64,000 nucleotides of DNA from Lepiota brunneoincarnata (taxonomy: Eukaryota > Basidiomycota > Agaricomycetes > Agaricales > Agaricaceae): positions 310,001 to 374,000 of the forward strand of contig JAEBUN010000008.1 in NCBI GenBank assembly GCA_023014365.1, read 5' to 3'. The notes beneath the pieces are model-generated. The model was not told the DNA's origin. It saw only the letters and a list, made by a program, of their open reading frames with translations, and did no database searches. This document shows positions 1 through 11,586 of the stretch, piece after piece. Each line of letters opens with the position of its first letter. The first letter of the stretch is position 1. A program made the position numbers and the translations under genes.

Positions 1-680
1 CGTCACTGTCCGCCCGAACGACCTGAAGACCATAAAATGGCTTTACGCCATTCTTCAGCAACCAAAAGCCGTCGTTAAATCTCATGGTGGGGGTAAAGAG
101 AGATAAGCACTCACTAACCCAAGAATCGTTCTGGGTTTTTATGCGCTTCTCTGCAGAGGAACAGAGAGGTCAGTGGGACAATTGGAACGAATCGGCCACC
201 GAAGAATCTCCGTAGTAGGGGCGAAAAGAGCGATATATGGAAGGTCCATTTCGCGGTGGCAGTGGGGGAAGCGGTGCCTGGTAGATGACACTCTTCTATC
301 CTACGAACCGTTGATGTATATTTCCAGGCGTACTGAGCTCTCTTTAGAGAATCGAATTCTAGGATATTGCGTGGTGACTATAGTCTACATGGGGCTTCCG
401 TGGGTTGCCACGGCAGTCCCCGTTCCCAGCGTTCTTATCGAGCTGCTCTTCTTCCTAGAACCTCTGGTTGCTTTAGCATTCTGTCCTGCGTTAATCATGC
501 ATGTTTCTTGATGACGAGAAGTGGGAAGGCATGGTCCACGACACTTTGACACCAAGTCGAGCGGAGCTCTATCCAGGTTACAGATGAACATATGGTTATG
601 ACTCATCTGGTTGATGGAATTCCCTTGGATCCGTCCGACGACTCTCACTCGCGATTCTAATCAATAGTATAGACCTCAGG
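1..680. other. Left-edge region, no recognised gene
   Basis: No conserved coding block is visible before the dehydratase start at 681. An open frame on + at 173-511 (112 codons) ends in a hydrophobic stretch, but overlapping frames on the other strand are open too and nothing in it resembles a known family. The 3' part presumably carries the promoter of the dehydratase gene. Confidence 0.3.
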
Positions 681-2001
681 ATGCCAGAAACACTTTGGCG
701 AGAGACACCTCTCATCAGGTCGGCTCCCCTCTCGGACAATACGAATGCATCGGTTTATCTCAAGCTTGAGGTGAGGGATATAGCTGAGCGTGCAACTCAC
801 ATCCTCACACAACCCCCAGAACTTGCAACCGTCGTACTCATTCAAGTATCGCGGAATCTCTTACTTCATCCAGGAGGCGAAGAATAAGCACGGCGCAGAT
901 TTACACTGCGTAATAGCCTCTGGAGGCAATGCGGGACTTGCGGCAGCATGCGCTGCGAGTATATTAGAGGTCAAATGCACAGTATTCATCCCAGAGGGTG
1001 TAACACAAAGTACACTCGCCTTGTTAAGGCGAGAGAACGCCGAGGTCATCGTCGTCGGTCGCTTTTACGCCGAAGCGCTGGATGCGGCAAACCGAGTAGT
1101 TGCATCAGATCCAAATGCGTAAGTTGTGGTCTGGAAGCTTGGAAGCTTGATGTATATCCTCCCTCAGTGTCATGGTACCCGCCTATGAACATCACCTGCT
1201 TTGGGAAGGTCATAGTTCAGTGATGGTGGAGATACGCGATCAGCTACAGCAAAGGCCTGACGCCATCTTCTGCAGCGTAGGTGGAGGAGGGCTCTTGGGT
1301 GGTATAATTCTCGGCTGCAAAAACGTAGGCTGGGACGATGGTGAACTAGATTGTTACATCATCAAGAAACGAACTCATGCGTGCGCTGTTCCAGTCCCAA
1401 TTGTGACGCTAGAGACTATCGGGTCGGATTGCTTCTACCGCTCAATAACAATGAACGAGAATGGTTTCAACAGTCAGACGAAAGCCTTGCCTCTCGGTGT
1501 CGAACTCATACATAATACCAAATTCAATGTGGATATGGCGCACTTTAATAGATTTTCCTCGAGGGCGTCCGGGTCACTTGGAGCGTCTCAACCGGCTGCA
1601 GAAGTATTACGGATGGCATTGGATAGGTGTGGAGGTGTCCGTTCCTACAGTGTTCCGGATGAGCTGAGCATGGAGGCACTGCTGAAATTCGCTAGTGAGT
1701 GACCTGATTGGGAAAGAGATTTGAAGCTGACTTGAGCATGACCGGAGACGACCAGAAGATGCTCGTCGAGTTAGCTTGCTCAACGACACTCGTGCCCGTT
1801 TATCATCCTGCTCTCTTCGACAGGATGGTTCCCCCTAAACACGAACCACGCTGTGTTGTATTTATTGTCTGTGGAGGCTTCAAGATTTCACTCTCGGACG
1901 TAACAGAATTCCAGAAGGTAGTTGGCGAGGACCTAGGTCTTGGGTCTAGCTGGCAGGTTCAGTGCGATGATGGGGAGCTGTTACAAATTCCCAAGCAGTA
2001 G
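681..2001 (+). CDS. Catabolic L-serine/threonine dehydratase (PLP fold type II)
   Basis: Deaminates L-serine (and usually L-threonine) to pyruvate or 2-oxobutyrate using pyridoxal phosphate in the cytosol. Exon 1 starts at the ATG at 681 (MPETLWRETPLIRS) and ends in YLKLE at 770. Exon 2 opens with NLQPSYSFKYRG, whose Lys is the expected Schiff-base lysine (family S-x-S-F-K-x-R-G). Exon 2 also holds the SGGNAG substrate loop. The phosphate-binding loop is SVGGGGLLGG, and the C-terminal block is CVVFIVCGGFKISL. Four introns close in phase: 771-828, one ending just before 1169, one ending in GTTCCAG near 1393, and one from 1696 that joins KFA to NDQKMLVELAC. Size is near the family norm. It converges on PET100 with about 125 bp between stops. 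A threonine-only enzyme cannot be excluded from sequence. Confidence 0.9.
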
Positions 2002-2126
2002 CTGTGACACGAGGTTGAAACCATAGAACCGCGACAGATTACAAGTATATGAGATACTTGATAGAAGAAGCGCTGTTTCAATTCAAATGTACAAATCGCC
2101 GTTGTGCAGTAGACTCGTACCTCTGC

Positions 2127-2480
2127 TTATAACTTTGTTTCCGCTTCTCTTGCAGCTCTCCGTGCCAACCTCTCTGCCTTGATCCTAGCTAGTTCCTCCC
2201 TAATGGCGGCTTGTTCCGTGGGAATACGCTAGATAACCTGTCAACCTCTTGGCAATAAATTTTGTATGAACATACCTGGGTTATGCGATCTGGAGGTGGG
2301 AATAGCCTATCCCTATACTGGACGAAAGTCAACGGATGGAAGGCTACTTCCATACTTGGTAGGACATACGGGGACGACATGCTTCCTGTACCATTCTGGA
2401 TCACCAAAATGGACGAGCGCGGCAATAGGGACGAAAAGGTAGAGGGAAAACTTGAAAATCTCGAGATTTGGCCCACCCAT
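2127..2480 (-). CDS. PET100: PET100, cytochrome c oxidase assembly chaperone
   Basis: Small inner-membrane protein needed to assemble cytochrome c oxidase. Three exons splice cleanly in phase 0: 2480-2370 (MGGPNLEIFKFSLYLFVPIA up to HVVP), 2317-2276 (YRDRLFPPPDRITQ) and 2228-2127 (RIPTEQAAIREELARIKAE to stop). The product is about 84 residues with one N-terminal membrane segment, then the family signature FGDPEWY, then a charged helical tail. The start at 2480 is chosen because the family begins M-x-GPNLE. The 15-codon extension upstream to 2525 is not conserved. Introns are 52 and 47 nt. It converges with the dehydratase. Confidence 0.92.
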
Positions 2481-2903
2481 TGCGATGTTGGAAAAGGGGC
2501 ACCAAGAACATTGAGAAATAGTCATTTGTTTGGCTATGGCCTTTGAATCACATAATGGGTTCGATTGCCCTCCGAGAACAGGTGAGTCTTTCGTCTTTCC
2601 CAGTTGATCATCATCTTCCTCCGTGCTGGTTCAGGCTGCAGTGAGCAGGGTATTTGACAGGAAGATAGTATATCGTATCGGGAGAACCCAGAACCTGACA
2701 ACAGCGTGACCAAGCCCGAGCAGTACTTTCTAAATCAACTACTGAAACCCAAATGATAATGACAGAAGAATTCATCGTCCTTGGATGGTTGCCAACAGAT
2801 CGTTGTCCTCCGCTTTCATATATAGTACATACAACAGACAAAATCGGTCGCTCCAATCAGTTCCCCGTCTTCACCTGCAACTTTACCCACCCCAATTTTG
2901 AAC
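2481..2903. promoter_or_regulatory. Divergent intergenic region between PET100 and a membrane-protein gene
   Basis: About 420 bp with no supported exon. It probably contains both promoters, because PET100 is transcribed leftward and the next gene rightward. No specific element was recognised. Confidence 0.35.
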
Positions 2904-3866
2904 ATGGGAGCCCAGTCGTGCTATATCGACAGGGGGATATATATCAGCTGTCTTTTGCACGCCAAGGACCTGATAGGGATTGGCGGAATGATCGTTGCTG
3001 TATTTTATGGTGGATTGCTCACTATCGGTATTAGTTGTCTCTTCCTTTTGTCATCAAACAAGGATGCCGCACATTGGAAACGACAAAGGCTCTTGCAAAT
3101 GTATATCGGCATACTTCCGTTGGCAAATACCGCACAAGTGGTAGAGTATTGGGTCGCCCTTGAACTCGGGGGTGCCTTGGCTGTCTCTGGAAATACTACA
3201 GAGATCGAGGGCAGCTAAGGCCTGGGGCCGCAGGCACGGGATGTTGACTATGCTTCTAATTTGACACTACTGTTCATTGGAGGTCTGACTGATGGGATTC
3301 TTGTGAGTAAATTCATGCCAGAGCATTTATACAACTGCCCTGCATCCACCCAAGGTATGGCGGTGTTACATGGTCCAGAACGCGTTTGGAGTTGGGCTGT
3401 CGAAACTATGGAGGCTCTCCTGGGTATTACCACTGTGCTTGTGGGTAGTTGGGATGAGTAAGACCTATGTATCTGAAGTAGCAAATCAGAAAGGCTATGC
3501 CAGAATCAAGCGACAGGGATTGCTGGGGGAGTGCTCCGTGGTACAAGCAAGCGCGACATATGGACAGCATTCCTTGTCATGGGACTAGCATCCAACATCC
3601 TTCTCAATATCTTTGCAACATTCTACATCGCCTCTCGCTTACTTCAACACAGACGCATGGTAAAAATCTGCTTGGGCAGTGATGCCGCAACCGCCCAACA
3701 TCACCGTCTTGTGGGAATATTCATGCAGTCCGCTGCAATAAACATTCCCGTCACAATAGTTGGAGTTGTTGGGGTCGCAAGCGGGCAGTTTCTTGGGGCA
3801 GTGATTATACCCATTGCGGTGGCGTGTCAAGTATTCTTGTTCATCTTGATACGAGGGCTTTTCTAA
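2904..3866 (+). CDS. Unidentified multi-pass membrane protein
   Basis: The first exon from the ATG at 2904 (MGAQSCYIDRGIYISC) carries two hydrophobic helices around GIGGMIVAVFYGGLL and LQMYIGILPLANTAQVVEYW. Later exons give LLFIGGLTDGIL joined to VWRCYMVQNAFG, then WVLPLCLWVVG, and a last exon with IWTAFLVMGLASNILLNIF, IFMQSAAINIPVTIVGVVG and a final helix ending ILIRGLF. The D-G-(I)L|VWRC-Y and W-x-LP arrangement is one I associate with basidiomycete hypothetical membrane proteins with six or seven helices. I cannot name the family. The intron near 3170-3231 removes an in-frame TAA and keeps phase; other edges are uncertain. The start could lie further upstream. Confidence 0.6.
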
Positions 3867-4610
3867 TTTGTTGTGTTGACAGTCATTTGCCTGCCTGTTG
3901 ATTATCCATCAGGTTGCACTAGGCAGAGTAGCTGGTGGGCGGCAAGACGGCATTGGGAAAAAAAGGGGTAATGAGGGCAACATCTAACACTTCCATCCAA
4001 GATTTGTTCCAAGATGAGGAAACTTGTTTCCTCATCAATGGATAAGTTATCGAAGCACTAGATGACCTAGCCCGTCTAATCTATACACTCACAAATACTA
4101 CCCCTCACCAAACCTGAGAAAAATTTTTCTCTACCTTCTTTGCTCAGATTTTCTCCTTGCGCCCAATCCTCGCAAGTTTTTTGCTCCCACCCACCTACTC
4201 CCCAGTGATGTGGTACAGCCACTCGGCATCCGTTTCGGACTGCTCAGTCGGCCCTACCAATCGCTCAGGCCCGGCAGTTTCCTCCCTCAGACTACCTCTC
4301 GGCAAGGCGGCAGCCATTCCCCACTTTGCCTCCTTGCCTGGAGATCCTCTCAGCCCTCACGAGACCATCTCCCGTTAGTCACGTGATAACCAGAGGCTTA
4401 CGCCTCCCAGCCGCCGTGTCCTCCGCAACCCAAACAATCGCCCACTGATTATTTGCACATAATCTCACCTTACCTAGATAAATTATTCCCACTTTAACCT
4501 GCTAGATATAATGTGCGAAGAATTAACTTATTCGGACCAATCATGTAGCAATCAATTACGTACATAGGCACACGTCAACAAAGCCAAACTACACGCCCGC
4601 GCCCTCGCTA
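3867..4610. promoter_or_regulatory. Upstream region of POLD2
   Basis: About 740 bp without a supported gene. A CACGTG core inside GTCACGTGAT lies at about 4380-4385, a typical bHLH (Cbf1-like) site. The stretch also has pyrimidine-rich tracts near 4130-4200. No exact ACGCGT box was found here. Confidence 0.4.
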
Positions 4611-6402
4611 ATGATATCACAATCTTTCCTTGTCTGTTCTAATGGGGCCAATGCAAGAAATGTAAGGGTAGTTTTCCGCCACAGTAACTCTCGCATGTTG
4701 ACCTAGGAGTCCCCTATTGACAGAAAAACGATACAAGCTGCGAGGGCATCTACCACTCTTCTCCCTCCCTCTCGGTCGACACCTTCATTCCTCATCAACA
4801 AGGCCAACAAATCATACAAACATCAGTATTCAAACATATATTTCGTTCGTTTGCGCCTCTTGCGACAGTTCGTCGAGGAAAGGGCACATGGGCGATGGAA
4901 GAGCGTTGCAGGCAATCCTGTCTTGGTTCCTCGAGTGTTGGACGTCGTGAAAGCACAGCTATGCTACATCATCGGAACAGTATACATGGAAATGCCGCTG
5001 AAACCAAACGTTATGGAAGACATCGCACGAGATGTACGTCCACGGGTCTACTCACTGTTCACCCGATCAATTCACTTTGCTATATTGCAGCACTCAATAC
5101 CACCACCCCCGCCAGCGTCGAAATTCTATTCCGAAAATGATGCTGTTACGCTGGAGGACGAGTCTGGTCGTATAAGATTGGTCGGGGATGTATTGAAAGG
5201 GAAGAATTTGGTTACGGGGGTTATCATTGGGGCACTAGGAGCTGAGACGGCAGGTGGGGATTTCGAAGTTGTGGATATTTGTTTCGCGGATTTGGCACCA
5301 CAGGCATTCGGAGAAGAAGAGGAGGAGGAGCCGCGGGACAATACGGACGTGGATATGGATGGTGGTGCGTCTATGATTTGTGCGCTTCACTTGTTGGCCA
5401 GTGTACTCATTAATGGGGTGAGGTAGGTTCATCCGCCGGGGATGAATGGATAGGAGTCGTATCAGGACTAGAGATTGGGTCCTCGTCACCGACGGACGCG
5501 CAGTTGCAAATGTTGGCAGAGTACCTCACTGGGGAAGAGGGTGGAGAAGACGATCAGTTGACTGCAGCAAGGATTTCGAGATTGATAATCGCCGGGAACT
5601 CGTTGGCTGCTGGGGCGCTTGTAGATAGGACCGAGCCCCCATCATATGCAGAAAGAAAAGCTGCAAGTTTTCGCCCAACTCGTCAACCTGTCGAGAATGC
5701 TGACTTGGATTTGTTCAGAAAAAGCATGGACTTGATCCAACAACATTTGTATCAAATCCCATCTACGATCTCTCGGCGCATTTGCTTGACATTGCTCGCG
5801 TGATGCCCATTCACATATTACCCGGTCCAGGAGATCCCTCAGGGATCATCATGCCCCAACAACCATTCCCAAAAGCAATGTTCGGCGACGCTTCAACCAA
5901 GTCCTCAACATTCTACTCCGAGAGTAACCCTACGTACATCAACATTGCCTCAGCTTCTTGCAAACGAACAGTATTGGTCAATTCGGGACAACCGTTAAAT
6001 GATATCTTCAAGTATCTTCCCTCCCCGCCCGTCACCAGACTCTCGATGCTGGAAAATACACTAAAGTGGAGACATATAGCACCAACTGCACCAGATACCC
6101 TCTGGTGCCATCCTTATTTTACTGGGGACCCGTTTGTGTTGAACGAGACGCCACACGTGTATATCGTTGGCGGGCAGCCGCACTTTGGGACGAAGCTAGT
6201 CACACAAGAAACGCGTGGTGGAGTAAAGGTGCGAAGTCGGATTGTGCTTGTACCGAGCTTTGCGAAGAGCGGAACGCTCGTGTTGATTGGTATGAGAACT
6301 TTGGAGGTGAAGTGTGTGAATTTTGCTGTGGACGGGATGATGACTGGTGGAGAAGAGGTCGTCGAAGGTGAGTTTGTCACTTGGGCGAAACGTACGCGCT
6401 AA
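4611..6402 (+). CDS. POLD2: DNA polymerase delta small (B) subunit
   Basis: Scaffold subunit of the lagging-strand replicase; binds the catalytic subunit and carries an inactive phosphoesterase fold. Recognised from YIIGTVYMEMPLKPNVMEDI, FYSENDAVTLEDESGRIRLV, LVTGVIIGALGAET, RLIIAGNSLA, HILPGPGDPSGIIMPQQPFP, LENTLKWRHIAPTAPDTL and PHVYIVGGQPHFGTKLV. Introns visible: 5034-5090; about 5365-5425, joining VDMDGG to SSAGDEWIGVVSG; and one ending TTCAG at 5718, after which KKHGLDPTTFVSNP resumes. That last donor is most simply GTAGAT at 5621, which closes in phase. The N-terminal exon is uncertain: ATG 4611 plus an intron 4662-4706 keeps frame into KSYKHQYSNIYFVRLRLL. The stop at 6402 faces SNF8, which is convergent. 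Confidence 0.93.
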
Positions 6403-6606
6403 AACACTCCTTTAAAAAGAGACTCGGCCCCTCTCTCCCACCCCAGTAGAACCGATGATTTCTGGCCCGGATCCCAGCGCAAGCCCGAACATGATGGAAT
6501 CGCAATGAGAGTGATGGTCATTTGTACTCCGTACGATAGCATAGATGAGCTTGGGATGCTATGGCCCAGCCAAGGAATTCATGAGTCTCCCCCAGATCCA
6601 GGACTA
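6403..6606. other. Convergent 3' region between POLD2 and SNF8
   Basis: About 200 bp between two converging stops. It should hold both 3' UTRs and polyadenylation signals. No specific terminator motif was identified. Confidence 0.4.
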
Positions 6607-7357
6607 TCAGGCATCCCACCGCATTGCGGCCAGTACCCAATACACCCTTCCATGATTTTCATCTTGTTCGTCTAGCCAACATAAGCCGTCTCGTAGGAGC
6701 ATGTTCTCCAACGCGGCCCTCGCCCGATCGCTTGTCCATCCTTTCCTCTGAATGAGTAGATCTTCTACGACCCGCCCACCATGCTCTTGTGCTATTGCAA
6801 GAATCACAGCCTGATCGTCGTCCAGCTCCTTTACCACACTCCTGACCATCTTCTTGCCTCCGATTTCGACGACTTGGTATCCAGCACCAAGCGGCTGCAG
6901 GGTCCTTATGCTGCGCGCAATGTCATCTTCTGTAATCTCTCCACTGTTAACTCCCCGAAGTTTGGTCACCAGCCGAATGAGCTCAGACATTTCTATCAGA
7001 CCACCATTTCTTTCTCTCGTGCTGACGCAGACATCGACAATCTGAACGCCAAGCTCATACTGCCAATCAGCCTATGCCAAGCATCTCCGCCCACCACCCT
7101 CCTTTCCTCGGTCCAGCTAGCGGATCGACGCCAATGGAAGAACACATCTGTTGGAAGGCATGTCGGAAGGACGGATCGCTCTTGATGGAGTCGCGGTGTG
7201 TAGATGCAAAGTGAGCAAGGGCGCTGCGGAACTGAGAGAGTTGGGAATGGAGGTGTTCGATCTGGGATTGAGAGATTGTGGAGGAGAGTTTGGCGTAGGA
7301 TCGCTTGGACTGTTCCTGTCTATCAAAGGCAGCGAGGCCTGCGCCTCGTCGGTGCAT
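6607..7357 (-). CDS. SNF8: ESCRT-II subunit SNF8/VPS22, with an apparent +1 frame break
   Basis: Winged-helix subunit of ESCRT-II, which sorts ubiquitinated cargo into multivesicular bodies. The N-terminal part from the ATG at 7357 reads MHRRGAGLAAFDRQEQ, a coiled-coil region, then FRHAFQQMCSSIGVDPL and GGWWAEMLGIG. The C-terminal part reads YELGVQIVDVCVSTRERNGG, then MSELIRLVTKLRG through to the stop at 6607. The two parts lie in different frames. The zero frame hits TGA at 7069-7067 directly after GIG; skipping one base continues as DWQYELGVQ, matching the family block (M-L-G-V-G-D-F-Y-Y-E-L-G). No GT...AG intron fits. Either a one-base insertion or +1 recoding is implied. An in-frame ATG at 7372 would add five residues. 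Confidence 0.88.
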
Positions 7358-8576
7358 CGCTGATATGAGCACTTGTTGGGGAGAAGTTCAACGGTGGACG
7401 ATTATCTAATTGAATGCCATTATGGGGCGACCACTGGACCAAGATGACCCAACCTACCACGATTGCACTATTATGTCCCTAGAATCGCAGACCAATCCCG
7501 GCGCCTCGGAAAAGTAGCAGGGAACGCGGGGAATCTCAGCCTGCACGGAGGCTGGACAAGTGTAGGATTTAGGATATACTTATCACAGAAATGTGACAGG
7601 TCAAGTTGTTAGATGGAGGCCTCCTGCGGGTGAGGTACGAGGCTCGTGAAAGCAAACGGCCAAGCGCCCGGGACATGGCGCTACACTACAATCACCCGGA
7701 GTCTTATTACCCTGCCCTGATAGGGATGTTGACTCGGCATTTTTAGAGCACAAAGTGGGATCATTCTTGTGGGCGATAATGAGTTTGACGGTGGGCGTAT
7801 TATTTTCTAAAGAGCGCGATACGCCTAACGGCGGGTCTGGCGGGTATTGGGGGATAATCGAAAATGTGGACAGTTAAATAACCGTCGCAGAAGTCATACT
7901 TCCGCAGGTGAGGCCTGTTGATCTAGCAGAGAAAGTCTCGAGATGTGGACCAATTTGACTGAAGGTGAGGAGTTAGTCCGAATGCACCAGAGGCAAGATA
8001 TCGGGGAGGCACAAGAAACCAAGAGCTAGATGCTCAAATGCACAGTAGGGGATTAGTGACCTCAAGACACCAACGAATAAATGCCTCTCTTGATTGAAGC
8101 GCTGCTTGCACAAAGTAATGAGTCACGTAACTGAAGCATACACATTTTTGCTTTCGGTGGTCGATCGAGCAGGGAGTGCTATATGTAAATAGCATGTGCT
8201 AGGTTGTCATCGTACACTCAGCTAGGGAGCTATTTATGACATGGGCGAGCGAACGGTGCTTTGCTTCACAAGGGGTGATGACCAACCACTCCCTGTATAC
8301 GAAAAGACAGGTTCGTACGCTACATGAAGGAGGCGGCTAAGTGGGCTATCGTGAGGAGCTGTTCATGCAATCCTAACCTTCCGGCCAACGCGTGTCGTGA
8401 AGCCTATCACCGATACAAAAAGTTCAGCTAAATCAGTATTTAGATGGTCAAGTTCCTGCTACATGGTTTGGGCTATGAACAAGGGCATGAATAACTCATT
8501 GGCCAGAAAATGGGCAATAGGCCGACTCACTCGAGATACAGCACAAAAAGGCAACGACGAGGAAAGTATGGGGGAA
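7358..8576. other. Intergenic region, no gene seen
   Basis: About 1.2 kb with no open frame that resembles a protein. Stops are frequent in all frames. It contains the SNF8 promoter and the SPC24 3' region. A 79-codon open frame at 8397-8636 lies antisense to the last SPC24 exon and is taken as chance. Confidence 0.5.
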
Positions 8577-9393
8577 TCAAGAACTAGCGAGACGCCAAAG
8601 TTCTTGTGTGCAGTCAAAGTCCGGTTGCTCCGTTGAGATGTCCACTACGCGGATATCACCAGACTGAGATCCTGCCCCACGGAGTCATTGATTAACATGC
8701 TGAAAGACAAAGATACGCGTAGCACTCACTAACGAGTATCTTGGTGATTTGTCCGTCCCTATCTGAAACAGGTTCAAAACCTAGTGCCTTGTACACCGAT
8801 AATCGCAATCTACGGTTGCATGTTTGGCAAGACGTGACGCACACTGGAAACGCAAGAATGACTTACACGGAACCATCCAGTTCCTTCTCGTGTTCGGCCG
8901 CAGGGTCGTACTCTTCCAATCTCCTGGCTTCTTCTTTTAGAGCTGCAAGTTCTGCTTCCTTGCTTCCAATCTCGCTCTGCATGTCACCGATAGCTTTCAT
9001 CAACGAAAACTTCGTGCTATCATATTGATTCAAGGTAGCAGCGTGCTCTTCAGACGAGGGTACAGATGTTGGGCGAGTGGATGACACACGAGCGGCCTCC
9101 AAGACTTTGGATAGAGCTACCGAGTGAAGAACATCAAAAATGCGCCGGAAGCTAAGAAATATCAATGGAAAAGCACACCTTTAAGGTTTGCATGGGCCTC
9201 CTCAAGCTCTTTCTTTCTCTTGGCTTCTGAGGCAGCAAATTGTTTTTCAGCAGCAACAATCGTTAGATAATCCTCTTCAGGATCGATGATAGGATGCATG
9301 TCGCGAATGGCCTTGCTGAACAATAACTTGCGTTAGTACAATTCTATTGATCAGTCAAGTTACTTACACGGTTTCCTGTACATCAATTGACAT
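8577..9393 (-). CDS. SPC24: SPC24, NDC80 kinetochore complex subunit
   Basis: Inner end of the NDC80 complex: coiled coil pairing with SPC25 and a C-terminal RWD-like globular head that contacts the inner kinetochore. Exon 1 from the ATG at 9393 reads MSIDVQET. Exon 2 reads AIRDMHPIIDPEEDYLTIVA followed by a charged helix (KRKKELEEAHANL). Exon 3 begins ALSKVLEAARVSSTRP and continues the coiled coil to EEYDPAAEHEKELDG. Exon 4 reads LRLSVYKALGFEPVSDRDGQ and ITKILV. The last exon reads SGDIRVVDISTEQPDFDCTQ and ends at 8577. All blocks occur in the family order. The promoter contains a GTCACGTGAC palindrome at 9456-9465. Confidence 0.9.
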
Positions 9394-10495
9394 GGTTAAG
9401 AGTGTCTGGATGTTTTCCAGTCGCATCGTCCACACGCGAACCGTGGACGGAAATGGTCACGTGACTGGAAGACTTCGGCCAATATTTAATCTAGCACTCA
9501 GACCTCTGCTAAGTTCTAATGCGTCACTGACACGACTTGCATTTGGTTGTATCCGCGCAAGGCCTTTGGTAACCCGTGAGAAGTGGGTCAACAAGCGTTC
9601 TGCCCCGCTTTTATTGCCAAACTAAGTATCCCCCCGACACCTCAGGCTGCCATGTACATACGGTATCACACACAAGTAACTCAAACCGTCAGCTCTAGAG
9701 GGGGATGCACACAGATATCATAGTCAATATCACCTCATTCACCACTCTCCCAGGTTTTGGAAACCATGGAGGTCCGCAACTATGGTCTTGTTTTGCAGAG
9801 ATTATGACGCGTCTGTTTTCACTGTCTTTGGTACCACCGTCGCCTTCTTCCCCTTTGCCTTCAAACGGATCAACGTCACTTATATGAGAGCGTCTCATGA
9901 CTGAGAATGGGTCTTATCCACATGTCTACAGCCAACAGGTGTTGCGACACGGTCTGATTGATAGCCTCGGTAGTTACATCGGATGCAATACTTGCCGAAC
10001 TTTCAAGTCTCTGGCATCGCTTCCATAAACCCACACAGCTTTACGAGGCTTCCCAGCGGGTCTATCTCATCTACATATCCGTGTCGACGGAATCTGCACA
10101 GAAACAGAAGATGAGTTCCGAAATGGCTGCAGTCTATGGATGCTTCCAAATGGTAGGGCCCACCTTCCACTCGGCTCGACCTCGATCAATGCCACGAATG
10201 CCATATCTATGCCCAATCAGCGTCTTTCACACCGGCATACTCTAATCGCTCCAAACTCCACTAATAGAACAACAAGGACGTTGGCAACACTGCCAGTAGC
10301 ATTTTGATACGTTTGTTTCCATGTCTATGGGAAAAAACATGTATTTCGGGTGGATTTCACTCTTAGCCGTTCCTAACTTGGGGTTGATGTTCACAGAGAG
10401 AGAGTTCCTGTCGGTTCTCCGCAGTCGCTCCAGGATAAATACCGCTCCGGCTACAAGTTGACACATACCACCCAATCGTCCTTTTCTCTCCCACC
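9394..10495. promoter_or_regulatory. Divergent region between SPC24 and the cupredoxin gene
   Basis: About 1.1 kb with no recognised gene. The SPC24-proximal end has the palindrome GTCACGTGAC at 9456-9465. Short overlapping open frames on both strands at 9695-9898 and on + at 9958-10245 show no family resemblance and are read as non-coding. A TATA-like or initiator element could not be fixed. Confidence 0.4.
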
Positions 10496-11465
10496 ATGTT
10501 CGTCAAAGCTCTAATTGGCCTGGTGTTAGCACAGCTCGCTGTCGGCCAGGATTATGGCGGGGGTGCTCCCGCCGCAACGAGCTCTGGTCCTGCCTCTGTC
10601 CCCTCTGCGCCACCGAATACTCCTGGACACATTAATGTTGGCACATACATCCTCCCAGACTGCTATTATTCGACTTACCGGCCCTCTGCTAGATCAATGT
10701 GGCTGCCAATGGTAACTTTGTTTTTGACCCTAACCAAGTCACCGCCAATGTGGGTGATCTTGTCACTTTCTATTTCCCTGGGTATGTTCATCCCGCTCCC
10801 CGCTCGTCGTTGAGCTAACCCCTTGTAATAAAAAATTTCCACCACCACAGCGGGATCCTTCCCCACTCCGTAACACAGTCATCGTTCGCGAACCCATGCA
10901 CTTATCTTGCTGCGAATGGTAGCAATTCTGCAGGCTTTGACTCGAGATTGCAGCTTGCCAAAACATTTACGCTCAACATCACCGACACCAAACGTTCGCG
11001 TTCATTTTCACTGCCACAAGATGTCACTCCTGATCAATTTTTTCTTTAATCAGCGATTTGGTTCCATTGCAAGCAGGTTAGTCCTGATAAATCCGAACAT
11101 ACCGACGTTTGGCTGACGTGATGAAATACACAGGTCGCACACTGTGGATTAGGCATGGTCGGCAGTATCAATGCCCCCACCAATGGTACCAACACGCATG
11201 AGGCTTTCGTGGCAGCAGCAAGGGCGATCGGCTCAAACGAAGTCACTGTGCGTACAAGCCCGACAGGGTAGGACCCAGTAGCAATTCTGATCATTCCAAA
11301 TTATAGGAGACTGAAACTCCTGGCGCAAGCGCAATCCTGACTGGACTGTCTGCCATAGCAACCGCCCAGCCAATTGACAGCACATCAAGCTCGGGTGCAC
11401 TGAGAACTTCTGCAGAGATGAGCCTGTATTTCGCCGCTGCCGGTGCTGCAGTGCTCCTGATTTAA
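10496..11465 (+). CDS. Secreted, probably GPI-anchored, cupredoxin-domain protein
   Basis: Extracellular serine-rich type: signal peptide MFVKALIGLVLAQLAVGQ, a small Gly/Ala/Ser/Pro linker, a cupredoxin domain and a C-terminal hydrophobic tail. The domain begins INVAANGNFVFDPNQVTANV and GDLVTFYFPG. After an intron it continues GILPHSVTQSSFANPC, then IWFHCKQ spliced to VAHCGLGMVGSINAPTNGTN. The set H (LPHS), C (WFHC), H (AHC) and M (GLGM) fits a type-1 copper site, so copper binding is plausible. The end is SLYFAAAGAAVLLI, which fits a GPI-signal tail. At least four introns. Wall-associated or redox function in such proteins is not settled; none is claimed here. Confidence 0.85.
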
Positions 11466-11586
11466 AATTATGGATACTTAATCGAAGGGTATTGCCACTC
11501 GAGAGGATGATTGCTTATGGATTATACCTCTACTCGTTCTCGTTGATGATTGGGTAGGACTGGCATGTGAACAGTTATACATATAC

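Noticed and set aside
5365..5430. POLD2 stop after NGVR looked like a frame break
   Set aside because: An intron from GTGCGT to GGTAG joins VDMDGG to SSAGDEW in phase.
5720..5803. POLD2 frame ending in a TGA near 5803 looked like a recoding site
   Set aside because: The conserved frame (KKHGLDP to HILPGPGDPSG) is already entered at 5719 after an intron, so that TGA is not in the coding frame.
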